A stretch of DNA of 38,461 nt from Candidatus Omnitrophota bacterium (GTDB taxonomy: Bacteria; Omnitrophota; Gorgyraeia; Duberdicusellales; 4484-171): the NCBI GenBank assembly GCA_003154195.1, contig PMCS01000009.1, positions 83,014-121,474 on the forward strand, given 5' to 3'. The notes beneath the pieces are model-generated. The model had not been told where the DNA came from. It did not search any database and was given only the letters and a program-made list of their open reading frames with translations. The position numbers and the translations under genes were made by a program. This document shows, piece after piece, positions 25,312-32,519 of the stretch (its first letter is position 1; each line of letters starts with the position of its first letter).

Positions 25312-25848
25312 TTACGCTTTGCTTTTTTTCCTGATTGTCAATTTACGCGTCACTAAACCGGCGCCGCCCAATAAAAACAATATCGCGCTAACCGGTTCGG
25401 GGGCGATGGTGAATCTCGCGCCGTCCCTGTTTACTCCGCCGTCTCCATTGACCGCGTTCCATGCCACTTTTACTTTCCAATTGCCGGCCTGCTCAATACC
25501 CTTCCAATTATCCGGGCTCTCCCACATCTGGAAATCGCCGTCCTTATTGAGGCCGGAATCCCAGGCAAGCCGGAGATATTTCTCCTGGGCCTCTTTTTCC
25601 TTACCGTCGGCGCCCAGGTAAAACCATTGCCAGGTAATATCCAATTTCCTGGGGGCAGTTTTAAAAAAATCGTTATCGATAAATAAATAACCGTAAGGCT
25701 GCTGGTTTAAGTTAAAATTCTTCTTCTCATTGGTCTTGCCTTCCCTGGTAGTCTCAAGGCTCCAGCCGGCGTCTTGAGCCTGCGCGCGCGGGGCGAAACA
25801 CAAGCAAACCATCGAAATAAACAACGCGCTCAAAAATCGTTTAATCAT
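25312..25848 (-). CDS. PEP-CTERM protein, WxV-type body
   Basis: 178 residues. The signal peptide is MIKRFLSALFISMVCLCFAP through RAQAQ. The body has LDITWQWFYLGADGKE, LRLAWDSGLNKDGDFQMW and AGNWKVKVAWNAVNG. The last echoes the GxWxV...N motif of the other small PEP proteins and suggests an Ig-like beta fold (inference). The tail is PEPVSAILFLLGGAGLVTRK, ending KKSKA. AAGGAG precedes the ATG. It is 17 bases after the gene at 25866, so they are co-transcribed. Confidence 0.87.
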   Translation of the reverse strand: MIKRFLSALFISMVCLCFAPRAQAQDAGWSLETTREGKTNEKKNFNLNQQPYGYLFIDNDFFKTAPRKLDITWQWFYLGADGKEKEAQEKYLRLAWDSGLNKDGDFQMWESPDNWKGIEQAGNWKVKVAWNAVNGDGGVNRDGARFTIAPEPVSAILFLLGGAGLVTRKLTIRKKSKA

Positions 25849-25865
25849 TTTTTCTCCTTAACCAA

Positions 25866-26693
25866 TTATTTCTTCCGCTTAATTAATTTACGCGTGGCCA
25901 AACCGGCGCCGCCCATTAAAAACAATATCGCGCTGACCGGTTCGGGAGCAACATTAGTCGAAAACCCCTTGAAATTCACATTTTCCGCGTCATTACCGCA
26001 GGTCATGGTCCAGTGTACGCTGCCGCCGGAGGTCCAATTCATACCTGATGTAGCTAAAGGTATGGCAGCTTCATATACATAATGAATCTGATTATCCGCA
26101 CCCGTAATATTATAATAATTAAAATCCGCCAAACCCAACAGCGTTCCGCCCTTTATTATCGTAGGAGTATTCTGGGTGCCCCAATAATTATATTGATTCC
26201 ATTCATACGACTTGCCCCATTGAACGTCGGAATAAATCTCTCCGGTTTGTCCCACTCCGCCGACGATTTTGGGGTCGTCATTGGAAGATGTCTTAATGCC
26301 GAATTGGTAATCCAAAGTAGAGCCTTTCGCCCATGAGCCGCCAAAATTCAGCGCAAAATCGCCGGGCAATAAGTTGCTTGCGGGAGCGGCGCTCCATTCA
26401 GGCCACCCGTCTTGCGGTATACCGGCAACTAAGGCGATATACGCATTGCTGTTATCATGGTAAAAATACATCGCCTCGGCGTCAAAATCATGCCCCCCCA
26501 CACCGGGATCAAGGGTCCCCACGCTTTTATCAAACAAAACACCGGCTTTAGTAGGGTCCCAATTACTGCCCGGAGTTACCCCCCACTCACTGAGAAGATT
26601 TTCCGCGAACGCTCTTGAAGAAAAACCCAACGCCGACACTATCACGATTACCGTAAACAACAGAATTTTTTTCATACCCTTCTCTACCCTCAT
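25866..26693 (-). CDS. PEP-CTERM protein with sugar-binding-like body
   Basis: 275 residues. The signal peptide follows MRVEKG (KKILLFTVIVIVSALGFSS to AFA). The body includes GHDFDAEAMYFYHDNSNAYI and ALVAGIPQDGWPEW, a pattern seen in secreted beta-sandwich domains that precede PEP-CTERM tails and loosely like DOMON/CBM9 modules; this comparison is from memory and weak. The tail is PEPVSAILFLMGGAGLATRK plus KRKK. The start at 26693 is preferred over 26675 because the latter has its G-rich site too close. It sits between two other PEP genes in one apparent operon. Confidence 0.85.
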   Translation of the reverse strand: MRVEKGMKKILLFTVIVIVSALGFSSRAFAENLLSEWGVTPGSNWDPTKAGVLFDKSVGTLDPGVGGHDFDAEAMYFYHDNSNAYIALVAGIPQDGWPEWSAAPASNLLPGDFALNFGGSWAKGSTLDYQFGIKTSSNDDPKIVGGVGQTGEIYSDVQWGKSYEWNQYNYWGTQNTPTIIKGGTLLGLADFNYYNITGADNQIHYVYEAAIPLATSGMNWTSGGSVHWTMTCGNDAENVNFKGFSTNVAPEPVSAILFLMGGAGLATRKLIKRKK

Positions 26694-26739
26694 GTTTCCC
26701 GTAATGCAAAAAGTTTCCCCATGATGTATAGAATCATCC

Positions 26740-27453
26740 CTATGATAATTTCTTCCGCTTAATTAATTTACGCGCGGCCAAACCGGCGCCGCCCATTAAG
26801 AACAATACCGCGCTGATTGGTTCGGGGGCTACCGCATTTACCAAAACATACGCGTCATTGTAATCCCTGTCGCCGGAAGCATATTTGATGTCTTCGAACG
26901 CCACCAACCATTTTTTATTATTCTCTAACTCATAAACTAAAACCTGGGGCTTGCGGCCATCACTATCGCCGGTATTAAAAAATTTGTCGGTGTACCATGT
27001 ATCATAAGGCGTTTTTATATACATCCCGAAATCCTTATTGATGGTACCGTCATAAGAAGCGCCGGCGGCGGCAGTGCCTTCAAAGGCCTGCGTCAACGTT
27101 ATACCATTAGGTTTATTGGCCGTATAATATCCGTAAGAATTAATATCTGCCCAGCCGGCAATTTCCTGCTCCAGGGTAAAAGTATACTTACCGCTATCCC
27201 AATAAAAGTGGCTGGGGGTACCGCTGCCCTCTTTCCCCATATATCCGTTGATGGCAAATTTTACCGCATCCGCCTTATTTTCCGAGGTATAATAGCCATT
27301 GCCTACAAGCCAATCCGCCAAATAATCGTAACCATACTTATTAGAATTGTCCCAGCTTTTTCCCCAATCGACATTAAACTCCGCGAACGCCGGCGCCGCG
27401 TAAGCAAAAAAACTCATCGTTAAACAAAATAAAGCGATTCCGGTTTTTTTCAT
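26740..27453 (-). CDS. PEP-CTERM protein with DUF4114-like domain
   Basis: About 237 residues. The signal peptide is MKKTGIALFCLTMSFFAYAA with PAFA. The segment just before the sorting tail (VAFEDIKYASGDRDYNDAYV) matches the FEDxxxxGDxDYND pattern of DUF4114-type domains, whose acidic loop suggests calcium binding. The tail is PEPISAVLFLMGGAGLAARK, then KRKKLS. An ATG three codons earlier (27462) is also possible. It is the first gene of the upstream PEP operon, preceded by a promoter and a possibly structured leader. Confidence 0.87.
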   Translation of the reverse strand: MKKTGIALFCLTMSFFAYAAPAFAEFNVDWGKSWDNSNKYGYDYLADWLVGNGYYTSENKADAVKFAINGYMGKEGSGTPSHFYWDSGKYTFTLEQEIAGWADINSYGYYTANKPNGITLTQAFEGTAAAGASYDGTINKDFGMYIKTPYDTWYTDKFFNTGDSDGRKPQVLVYELENNKKWLVAFEDIKYASGDRDYNDAYVLVNAVAPEPISAVLFLMGGAGLAARKLIKRKKLS

Positions 27454-27462
27454 ATTTTCCAT

Positions 27463-27582
27463 GATGGTTAGCTATAGTTTATCAATTTCCACGAAAGTTT
27501 TTGGCAGGCTTTATTCGCCGTATTGCAGGCTTTCAACACCGTTTGCCATAGTTGTTCTAATCCCCCTGATGCTAACGTGATA
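27463..27582 (-). promoter_or_regulatory. Possible structured RNA leader of the PEP-CTERM operon
   Basis: The predicted transcript begins near GTTAGC (about 27570-27575) and ends with GCTAAC (27467-27472) just before the start codon, so its ends can pair. Inside are GGCAAACGGTGTTGAAAGCC and a direct repeat AAAGCCTGC spaced by 12 bases, ending in TGCC that can pair with the GGCA. The first half vaguely recalls the GGCAAAC...GAAA...AAAGCC layout of c-di-GMP-I riboswitches, but the second helix is not recognisable. Confidence 0.35.
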
Positions 27583-27585
27583 ATC

Positions 27586-27614
27586 TATATACCATACATT
27601 TTTTATTTTGGCAA
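27586..27614 (-). promoter_or_regulatory. Promoter of the 27453-25312 PEP-CTERM operon
   Basis: TTGCCA (27609-27614) and TATATA (27586-27591) with a 17-base spacer, immediately after the transposase stop at 27630. Confidence 0.65.
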
Positions 27615-27629
27615 CTATTTTTTTAATAT

Positions 27630-28349
27630 TTAATCAGGGACAGCCCCTATAAAAGAATTCCTTACCGCCGGCCGCGCTTCTAAAACCCGGTTTACCGGCC
27701 GGCCGCGGCGTAAATCAACCAGTTTTTTGCCGAATCTTGATTCAAGGGTAGTGATAAACGCGCTCAAGCCCACGGGGCGGCCGACGCGCGTTTGTTTACG
27801 TATCGTATTCAAAAAATCGACGTCGTCACGGCCGTTGATGTATTTGCTCCAGCCGGAGGCGTTAACGCTTACCATAGGAAAAATATCTTTAAGCGCCACG
27901 GAATGACGTTCGCCGGTATGGGCAGCGGCGCTTGACCATTCCCATTCGCCGGGTTTCTTCACCAGCTTTAACCTTGCCGGATTTCTTTCCACGTATTTTA
28001 TGGCATCGCTAAGGCAGTGGGAATCCAAAACGCAAGACCGGAATCTCCCCTGCCACAAATGGCCGCTGGCTTTCTTCCTCTTGTTAACATACTGTGTGTA
28101 GCGCATATGCGCCAGGTTAAACACTTTCGCCAGGGAATATTCCTGTGCCGGGATAACAATAAAGTGGACGTGATTGGGCAAAAGACAATAAGCCAACAGG
28201 GCCAGTTCGTATCTACGGCTGTATTCACCGACCAGGGAAAGATAATATTCGCGGTAGTTATCATTCGAAAATATAACACCGCCGTAATTCCCTTTCTGGG
28301 TTACGTGATGCGGTGAATTAACGATAATCATCCGTGCGGTTCGCGGCAT
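27630..28349 (-). CDS. REP-associated tyrosine transposase (RAYT, Y1_Tnp)
   Basis: A 239-residue IS200-like HUH nuclease. It starts with MPRTARMIIVNSPHHVTQKG, carries the HUH motif in LLPNHVHFIV, and shows the downstream KASGHLWQGRFRS and the helix SDAIKYVERNPARL with the catalytic Tyr. RAYTs are usually single-copy and act on palindromic REP-type sequences. No IS-like ends are visible. The last codons and stop lie in AGGGGCTGTCCCTGATTAA, a small quasi-palindrome. Given the number of palindromic intergenic repeats here it is a plausible agent for some of them (inference). Confidence 0.92.
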   Translation of the reverse strand: MPRTARMIIVNSPHHVTQKGNYGGVIFSNDNYREYYLSLVGEYSRRYELALLAYCLLPNHVHFIVIPAQEYSLAKVFNLAHMRYTQYVNKRKKASGHLWQGRFRSCVLDSHCLSDAIKYVERNPARLKLVKKPGEWEWSSAAAHTGERHSVALKDIFPMVSVNASGWSKYINGRDDVDFLNTIRKQTRVGRPVGLSAFITTLESRFGKKLVDLRRGRPVNRVLEARPAVRNSFIGAVPD

Positions 28350-28630
28350 AATATTTTTTTTGGTTGTATGAATCAGCTACGGCTAAAAAAACATTAGATT
28401 GGTGCCCTGACTGACTTAGAGAGGATATAACATATTTTGGCGGAAAAAACAAGGGCAAGAAGCGATTTTTTTTGGAAAGATTTTCGGAAGATTTTACTAC
28501 AAAAACAAAAAGCTAAAACCTAAAACTTACCACAAAGGCGCAGCGTAAGCGGAGTCCCGAAAGCTTCAGGGAAATGTCCGAAGGAGATTTCCCTGATATA
28601 TGGGCGCATCGGGACACCAAGACACAAAGC
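28350..28630. other. Gene-free spacer with hairpin insert
   Basis: The stretch from about 28474 aligns loosely with 30910-30975. Between them this copy holds about 95 extra bases (28537-28630) with a hairpin (TCAGGGAAAT / ATTTCCCTGA), CCCGA/TCGGG arms and an ACCAAGACACAAAG arm. No coding potential seen. Confidence 0.55.
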
Positions 28631-29023
28631 TACAAATAAAACTAAAAAATACATAGTCCACAGATTTCACTGATTTCACAGATTTTGCGGGAAAAAACAA
28701 AAAGTAAAAACATTTTTGTTTTTATTATCCAATTTTTCTAATCTGAGTAATCTGAGAAATCTGTGGACTAAATTCTTTATTCGTTTTGATGTTTACTCCG
28801 ATTGTTTTCCCCAGATTTTTCTTTTTATTTCTAAAGACGGCGCGCCGAAATTCAATAATAATAAACGTATTCCAAAAATCCGGGGCCTAAAATTTTATGC
28901 ACCTCGATGGCGGCGCCGATTATTTTTTCGGTAATATCTTTATGCGGATAGATTTTATCGTCATAGTTTTTCATATTTTCCTCCTAATCTTAATCTGTGA
29001 AATCTGAGAAATCTGTGGACAAA
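28631..29023. repeat. 393-bp direct repeat, copy 1
   Basis: Nearly identical, over exactly the same length, to 30978-31370. It is bordered by ATCTGTGGAC/GTCCACAGAT words (tandem CAGATTTCACTGATTTCACAG type at one end, GTGAAATCTGAGAAATCTG at the other), which are inverted relative to each other. It contains a broken GxxExxY gene. Together with copy 2 it flanks the ATPase gene at 29110-30504. Confidence 0.92.
28765..28974 (-). pseudogene. Truncated, frameshifted GxxExxY gene, copy 1
   Basis: From ATG 28974, with AGGAGG upstream, the frame reads [20 protein letters not shown], then [15 protein letters not shown], and stops after YVYYY (40 residues). The next frame continues with [17 protein letters not shown], where an intact member would read ...YEEALAIEFRR. 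A short deletion and frameshift therefore destroyed the gene, and the C-terminal two-thirds are absent. The function of GxxExxY proteins is unknown. Confidence 0.8.
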
Positions 29024-29109
29024 AGTTTTTGTTTTTCGAAACGCTTTTGTTCATGTAATGATTACTCAGATTTTAAAATTACCAGATTTTTTCTTTAACG
29101 CGGAGTGAT

Positions 29110-30504
29110 TCACTTTTGTAACCCGCCGACTTCCCTATCTCCCTGGAACAAAGTAACTTTTTCTTTTTTAGCGGCGGATTTCATGGCCGGAGTAAACCCG
29201 CTTTTAGAAAAAAGAGCGAAAAACTCGCGGCGGCCGGGCTTACCCCACTCAACCAAGCCGGCCTTTCGCTTTAAATCGTCATAAATATCCGTACCGACCG
29301 GCTTGTTCGACCACTTAACCTCGCAAAAAAGAATCTTATTTTCCTCGTCGTTAACGGCGACAATATCGATTTCCTCGTTCCGGTCCCACCAGCGGCCGAT
29401 TTTAAGCAGAGGAAAAAATTTGCCTTCGTGATCGGCGACAATATCCTTAGCCGCCCTTTCATAATTACGGCTCACCGATAAATTAAATCCGCGGGAAAAT
29501 TTATCCCAGAGGCCGGAAGTTTTACCCAACTCAAGCTCGCTCTTAAACGGAAAAATATAGTTAAACCAGAAAACAAAAAATTGGTCTTCGATGAAATAAA
29601 GATTTTTCTTGGAACGTAGAGGATTCTTTTCGGTTATCGGCAGGTCTTTTTTCAACAAATGCAGATCTTCGAGAACGCCGAGGTATTTCATGATTATATT
29701 TTTCTGCAAACCGGTTTCGTTGACGATCTCGCCAAATTTTTGTTTCCCCAGGGCAATCGCCCGTAAAATAGAAAAATACGTGCGCGGTTCGCGTAGTTCT
29801 TCTTTTAAAATAAACTCGACTTCATTGTATAAATACGCCTGGGGAGATAAAAGGTTCTGTTCCACCGCTTTCTTAAACGAACCTTTTTGCTTAAGCAGCA
29901 AAATATAAGCCGGGATACCGCCGGTAACGGTGTGGATTCTCAGGATATCTTCGAACGAACGGCCGGGAAAAAATTCCTTCACTTCGCCGAACCGGAGCGG
30001 TTTTACCAGGATTTGGCCGGTCCGCCTGCCGTAAAGCGCCGCTTTATGGGAAAGCGTTTCCGCCTCCATCATGCCGATACTGGAACCGGAAAGAATCAAA
30101 AATAAACCGGCATCCTTTAAATATTCATCCCAGCCTTTCTGGAAAACACTGGATATGGCCTTATTGGTTTCGACAAGGTACGGGAATTCGTCAATGACCA
30201 GGATAAAACGTTCCGGCTTAGCCTTTAGATAGGCAAACAAATCATACCAATCGCCGAAACCGTTTTTTTCCAACAGGCTGTCTTTTAAAAAAGATCCTAT
30301 ACTTTTAGAAAGCGCCTTTAAGTTATCCTTTTCGCCGACCTTATCGGCAAGAAAATAAACCGCCGGCTTATCTTTTATGAATTGCTTAATAAGCTCGGTC
30401 TTGCCGACACGCCGTTTGCCGTAAATAATGATAAGCTGCGGCAGCTTAACGCGCCACCAATCATTTAAAGCTTTTAATTCTTTTTTTCTATTTACGAAAA
30501 TCAT
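29110..30504 (-). CDS. AAA ATPase with C-terminal DUF234 nuclease-like domain
   Basis: A 464-residue protein. The N-terminal ATPase has Walker A YGKRRVGKTELI and Walker B ERFILVIDEFPYL, then a LSGSSIGMME sensor region. A winged-helix segment follows around 240-300. The C-terminal DUF234 part includes IEDQFFVFWFNYIFP and an endonuclease-like strand pair (EEIDIVAVND and ILFCEVKWSN) with the D...ExK pattern of restriction-type nucleases. Relatives are common in archaea and candidate phyla; their role is unknown, and defence or mobile-element maintenance has been suggested. GGGAGG precedes the ATG. It lies exactly between two 393-bp direct repeats. Confidence 0.88.
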   Translation of the reverse strand: MIFVNRKKELKALNDWWRVKLPQLIIIYGKRRVGKTELIKQFIKDKPAVYFLADKVGEKDNLKALSKSIGSFLKDSLLEKNGFGDWYDLFAYLKAKPERFILVIDEFPYLVETNKAISSVFQKGWDEYLKDAGLFLILSGSSIGMMEAETLSHKAALYGRRTGQILVKPLRFGEVKEFFPGRSFEDILRIHTVTGGIPAYILLLKQKGSFKKAVEQNLLSPQAYLYNEVEFILKEELREPRTYFSILRAIALGKQKFGEIVNETGLQKNIIMKYLGVLEDLHLLKKDLPITEKNPLRSKKNLYFIEDQFFVFWFNYIFPFKSELELGKTSGLWDKFSRGFNLSVSRNYERAAKDIVADHEGKFFPLLKIGRWWDRNEEIDIVAVNDEENKILFCEVKWSNKPVGTDIYDDLKRKAGLVEWGKPGRREFFALFSKSGFTPAMKSAAKKEKVTLFQGDREVGGLQK

Positions 30505-30550
30505 AATGAACCTCCCTCAGCTACAGGGGGTAATGTCAAAACTTATCCTT

Positions 30551-30720
30551 TTTAGCCACCAAGACACTAAGACACCAAAATTATGAAATTATTCTTTTTA
30601 TGCCTTACCAACTACCAAAACTACCAAAATTAATAAGAAAACTGAGCTTTTCCCCATAAGTTTTAAACAGTTCGAAGTCCATATTTATTCTTAGTGTCTT
30701 TGTGCCTTAGTGGCTAAATT
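30551..30720. repeat. CACCAAGACACTAAG-type inverted repeat
   Basis: Left arm TTTAGCCACCAAGACACTAA (30551-30570, continuing to about 30580) and right arm TTAGTGTCTTTGTGCC, TTAGTGGCTAAA (30690-30718) are complementary. Same family as 16182-16362. It lies upstream of the DUF234 ATPase gene, with no gene inside. Confidence 0.75.
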
Positions 30721-30768
30721 CTCTCTTTTCCATACTATTTTTGGCACTACCCTACAGGGTATCTATCT

Positions 30769-30834
30769 TTATTTTTCAAAGCCGAATACCTGTATAACTT
30801 CGTTCTGCTTTATATATACTCCAAAGAAATACAT
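30769..30834 (-). CDS. Possible 21-codon peptide behind an orphan promoter
   Basis: A short frame, MYFFGVYIKQNEVIQVFGFE plus K and a stop, starts 10 bases after the predicted transcription start of the promoter at 30851-30879. There is no recognised family; it may be the 5' end of a lost gene. Coding status is uncertain. Confidence 0.25.
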   Translation of the reverse strand: MYFFGVYIKQNEVIQVFGFEK

Positions 30835-30835
30835 T

Positions 30836-30879
30836 ATTATACTCACGAGTATAATAATCCTAAGTATACAAATTGTCAA
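30836..30879 (-). promoter_or_regulatory. Promoter with a perfect 9-bp-arm operator palindrome
   Basis: TTGACA (30874-30879) and TATTAT (30851-30856) are 17 bases apart. A perfect palindrome, ATTATACTC-AC-GAGTATAAT (30836-30855), covers the -10 edge and start site. No intact gene follows directly; the DUF234 ATPase starts 330 bases downstream. Confidence 0.6.
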
Positions 30880-30977
30880 CAAATTTTTAGCCGGTGAGAG
30901 GCTATTTCTTGGGAAAAATTCTCAGAAGATTTAACTGCAAAAACAAAAAACTTAGAACTTAAGCCTTGCCACTAAGT

Positions 30978-31370
30978 TACAAATAAAACCAAAAAATACG
31001 TTGTCCACAGATTTCACTGATTCCACAGATTTTGCGGGAAAAAACAAAAAGTAAAAACATTTTTGTTTTTATTATCCAATTTTTCTAATCTGAGTAATCT
31101 GAGAAATCTGTGGACTAAATTCTTTATTCGTTTTGATGTTTACTCCGATTGTTTTCCCCAGATTTTTCTTTTTATTTCTAAAGACGACGCGCCGAAATTC
31201 AATAATAATAAACGTATTCCAAAAATCCGGGGCCTAAAATTTTATGCACCTCGATGGCGGCGCCGATTATTTTCTCGGTAATATCTTTATGCGGATAGAT
31301 TTTATCGTCATAGTTTTTCATATTTTCCTCCTAATCTTAATCTGTGAAATCTGAGCAATCTGTGGACAAA
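30978..31370. repeat. 393-bp direct repeat, copy 2
   Basis: Matches 28631-29023 at a constant offset of 2347 with only a few base differences (for example GATTCC for GATTTC and GACGACG for GACGGCG). Similarity continues weakly upstream to about 30910. It borders the glycosyltransferase stop at 31379. Confidence 0.92.
31112..31321 (-). pseudogene. Truncated, frameshifted GxxExxY gene, copy 2
   Basis: Carries the same ATG (31321), binding site, premature stop after YVYYY and frameshift as copy 1. The gene was therefore already broken when the segment was duplicated. Confidence 0.8.
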
Positions 31371-31378
31371 AAAGGTTT

Positions 31379-32482
31379 TTATCGCAGGCTCCGGTATACT
31401 TCCAGGGTTTGCGCGGCGATTTTGGGCCAGGCGTATTCGGCAGAAATCATCGCGAGCTGTTCGCGGCGAGCCGCTTCGCTTAAAGGGAAAGCGGTGAACT
31501 CGCGGATTTTAGCGGCCAGCCCGGCAATATCGCCGGGTTTAAAAAAACGGCTATCCTCCATTTTTACGTTGCGGTTAGCCGGAATGCCACTGACGATGCA
31601 GGATAAACCGTAGCTTAACGCTTCCAGCAAAGCAATCGGCAAACCTTCATAATAGGAAGGCAAAACAAACAACCCGGCGTTTTCATAAAGCTCGGCGAGC
31701 GGCGCGCCGGTTAAAAAACCGGTTAAAACTACGCCGGCTGACGCTTGCGCTTTTTCTTTTAAATCGCGGCTATAGGCGTCCTGGTGGTCGGCATCGCCGG
31801 CAATCGCCAATTTCCAATCATTGCCCAGGCCGGCGCCGGAAAACGCTTCAATCAAATCATGGAAGCCTTTCTCAGGGACAAACCGGCCGACGCTAAGAAG
31901 ATATTTCCCCTTGCGCAACCCGTATTTGTTTAACGCTTCCCCGGTGCCCAGGATTTGCGGCATCGCCACTCCGTTGGGAACAACCGTTGCGTCAACGCCG
32001 TATTTACGCTTAACGTCGGCGGCGATGTTGGGCGCGATACAAATGACCGCGTTGGCCGCCCGGCAGCCGAAACATTCGCCGGTTTTCAGGATAAACTTAG
32101 CAAACTTATTCCATTTTTTACGCTCATAATCCGGGCCGTGGTGGGTAAGCACAACCTTAAACCCCATCAGGCGCGCCAGGGGAATCATAATCGCCGGGCC
32201 GACGGCGTGGATGTGCAAAATATCGGGGTTTAATTTTTTAGCGGTAAACAATCCGAAAAAGGTATGGGCAAACGCTTCCAAAAATTTTTGCCGGGGACAG
32301 GAAATCGGTAAAATCTTTACGCCGTTATATTCATAAGGTTTTTCCCCGGCATAAGGCGAGCGAGCGATGACAATCACTTCATGCCCTGCCGCGGCGATAA
32401 GCGGATAAAGCTTCTCGCAGTGCGTCTCCACCCCGCCCTGGATATTGGGAAATCCACGTAAACCGAGAACGACGATTTTCAT
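31379..32482 (-). CDS. GT4-family glycosyltransferase
   Basis: A 367-residue GT-B fold enzyme. The N-terminus KIVVLGLRGFPNIQGGVETH is the acceptor-binding Rossmann start with the glycine-rich GGVE loop. The C-terminal donor domain has LLSVGRFVPEKGFHDLIEAF and the ExxxxxxxE motif in EGLPIALLEALSYGLSCIV. It transfers a sugar from a nucleotide-sugar donor, probably in cell-surface polysaccharide synthesis; the sugars cannot be read from sequence. The ATG at 32482 gives the canonical start. It is the only obvious glycan gene here and could feed the polysaccharide usually associated with PEP-CTERM systems. Confidence 0.92.
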   Translation of the reverse strand: MKIVVLGLRGFPNIQGGVETHCEKLYPLIAAAGHEVIVIARSPYAGEKPYEYNGVKILPISCPRQKFLEAFAHTFFGLFTAKKLNPDILHIHAVGPAIMIPLARLMGFKVVLTHHGPDYERKKWNKFAKFILKTGECFGCRAANAVICIAPNIAADVKRKYGVDATVVPNGVAMPQILGTGEALNKYGLRKGKYLLSVGRFVPEKGFHDLIEAFSGAGLGNDWKLAIAGDADHQDAYSRDLKEKAQASAGVVLTGFLTGAPLAELYENAGLFVLPSYYEGLPIALLEALSYGLSCIVSGIPANRNVKMEDSRFFKPGDIAGLAAKIREFTAFPLSEAARREQLAMISAEYAWPKIAAQTLEVYRSLR

Positions 32483-32519
32483 TTTAAATGTCCCAAGCGG
32501 CAATAAAATACAGGTAGTT

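Noticed and set aside
27463-27582. A confident c-di-GMP-I riboswitch
   Set aside because: Only the GGCAAAC...GAAA...AAAGCC skeleton is suggestive; the second helix and tetraloop receptor are not visible, so it is kept only as a possible structured leader.
28716-31281. Two near-identical 72-codon plus-strand frames
   Set aside because: They are antisense to the GxxExxY remnants within the direct repeats; no start signals.
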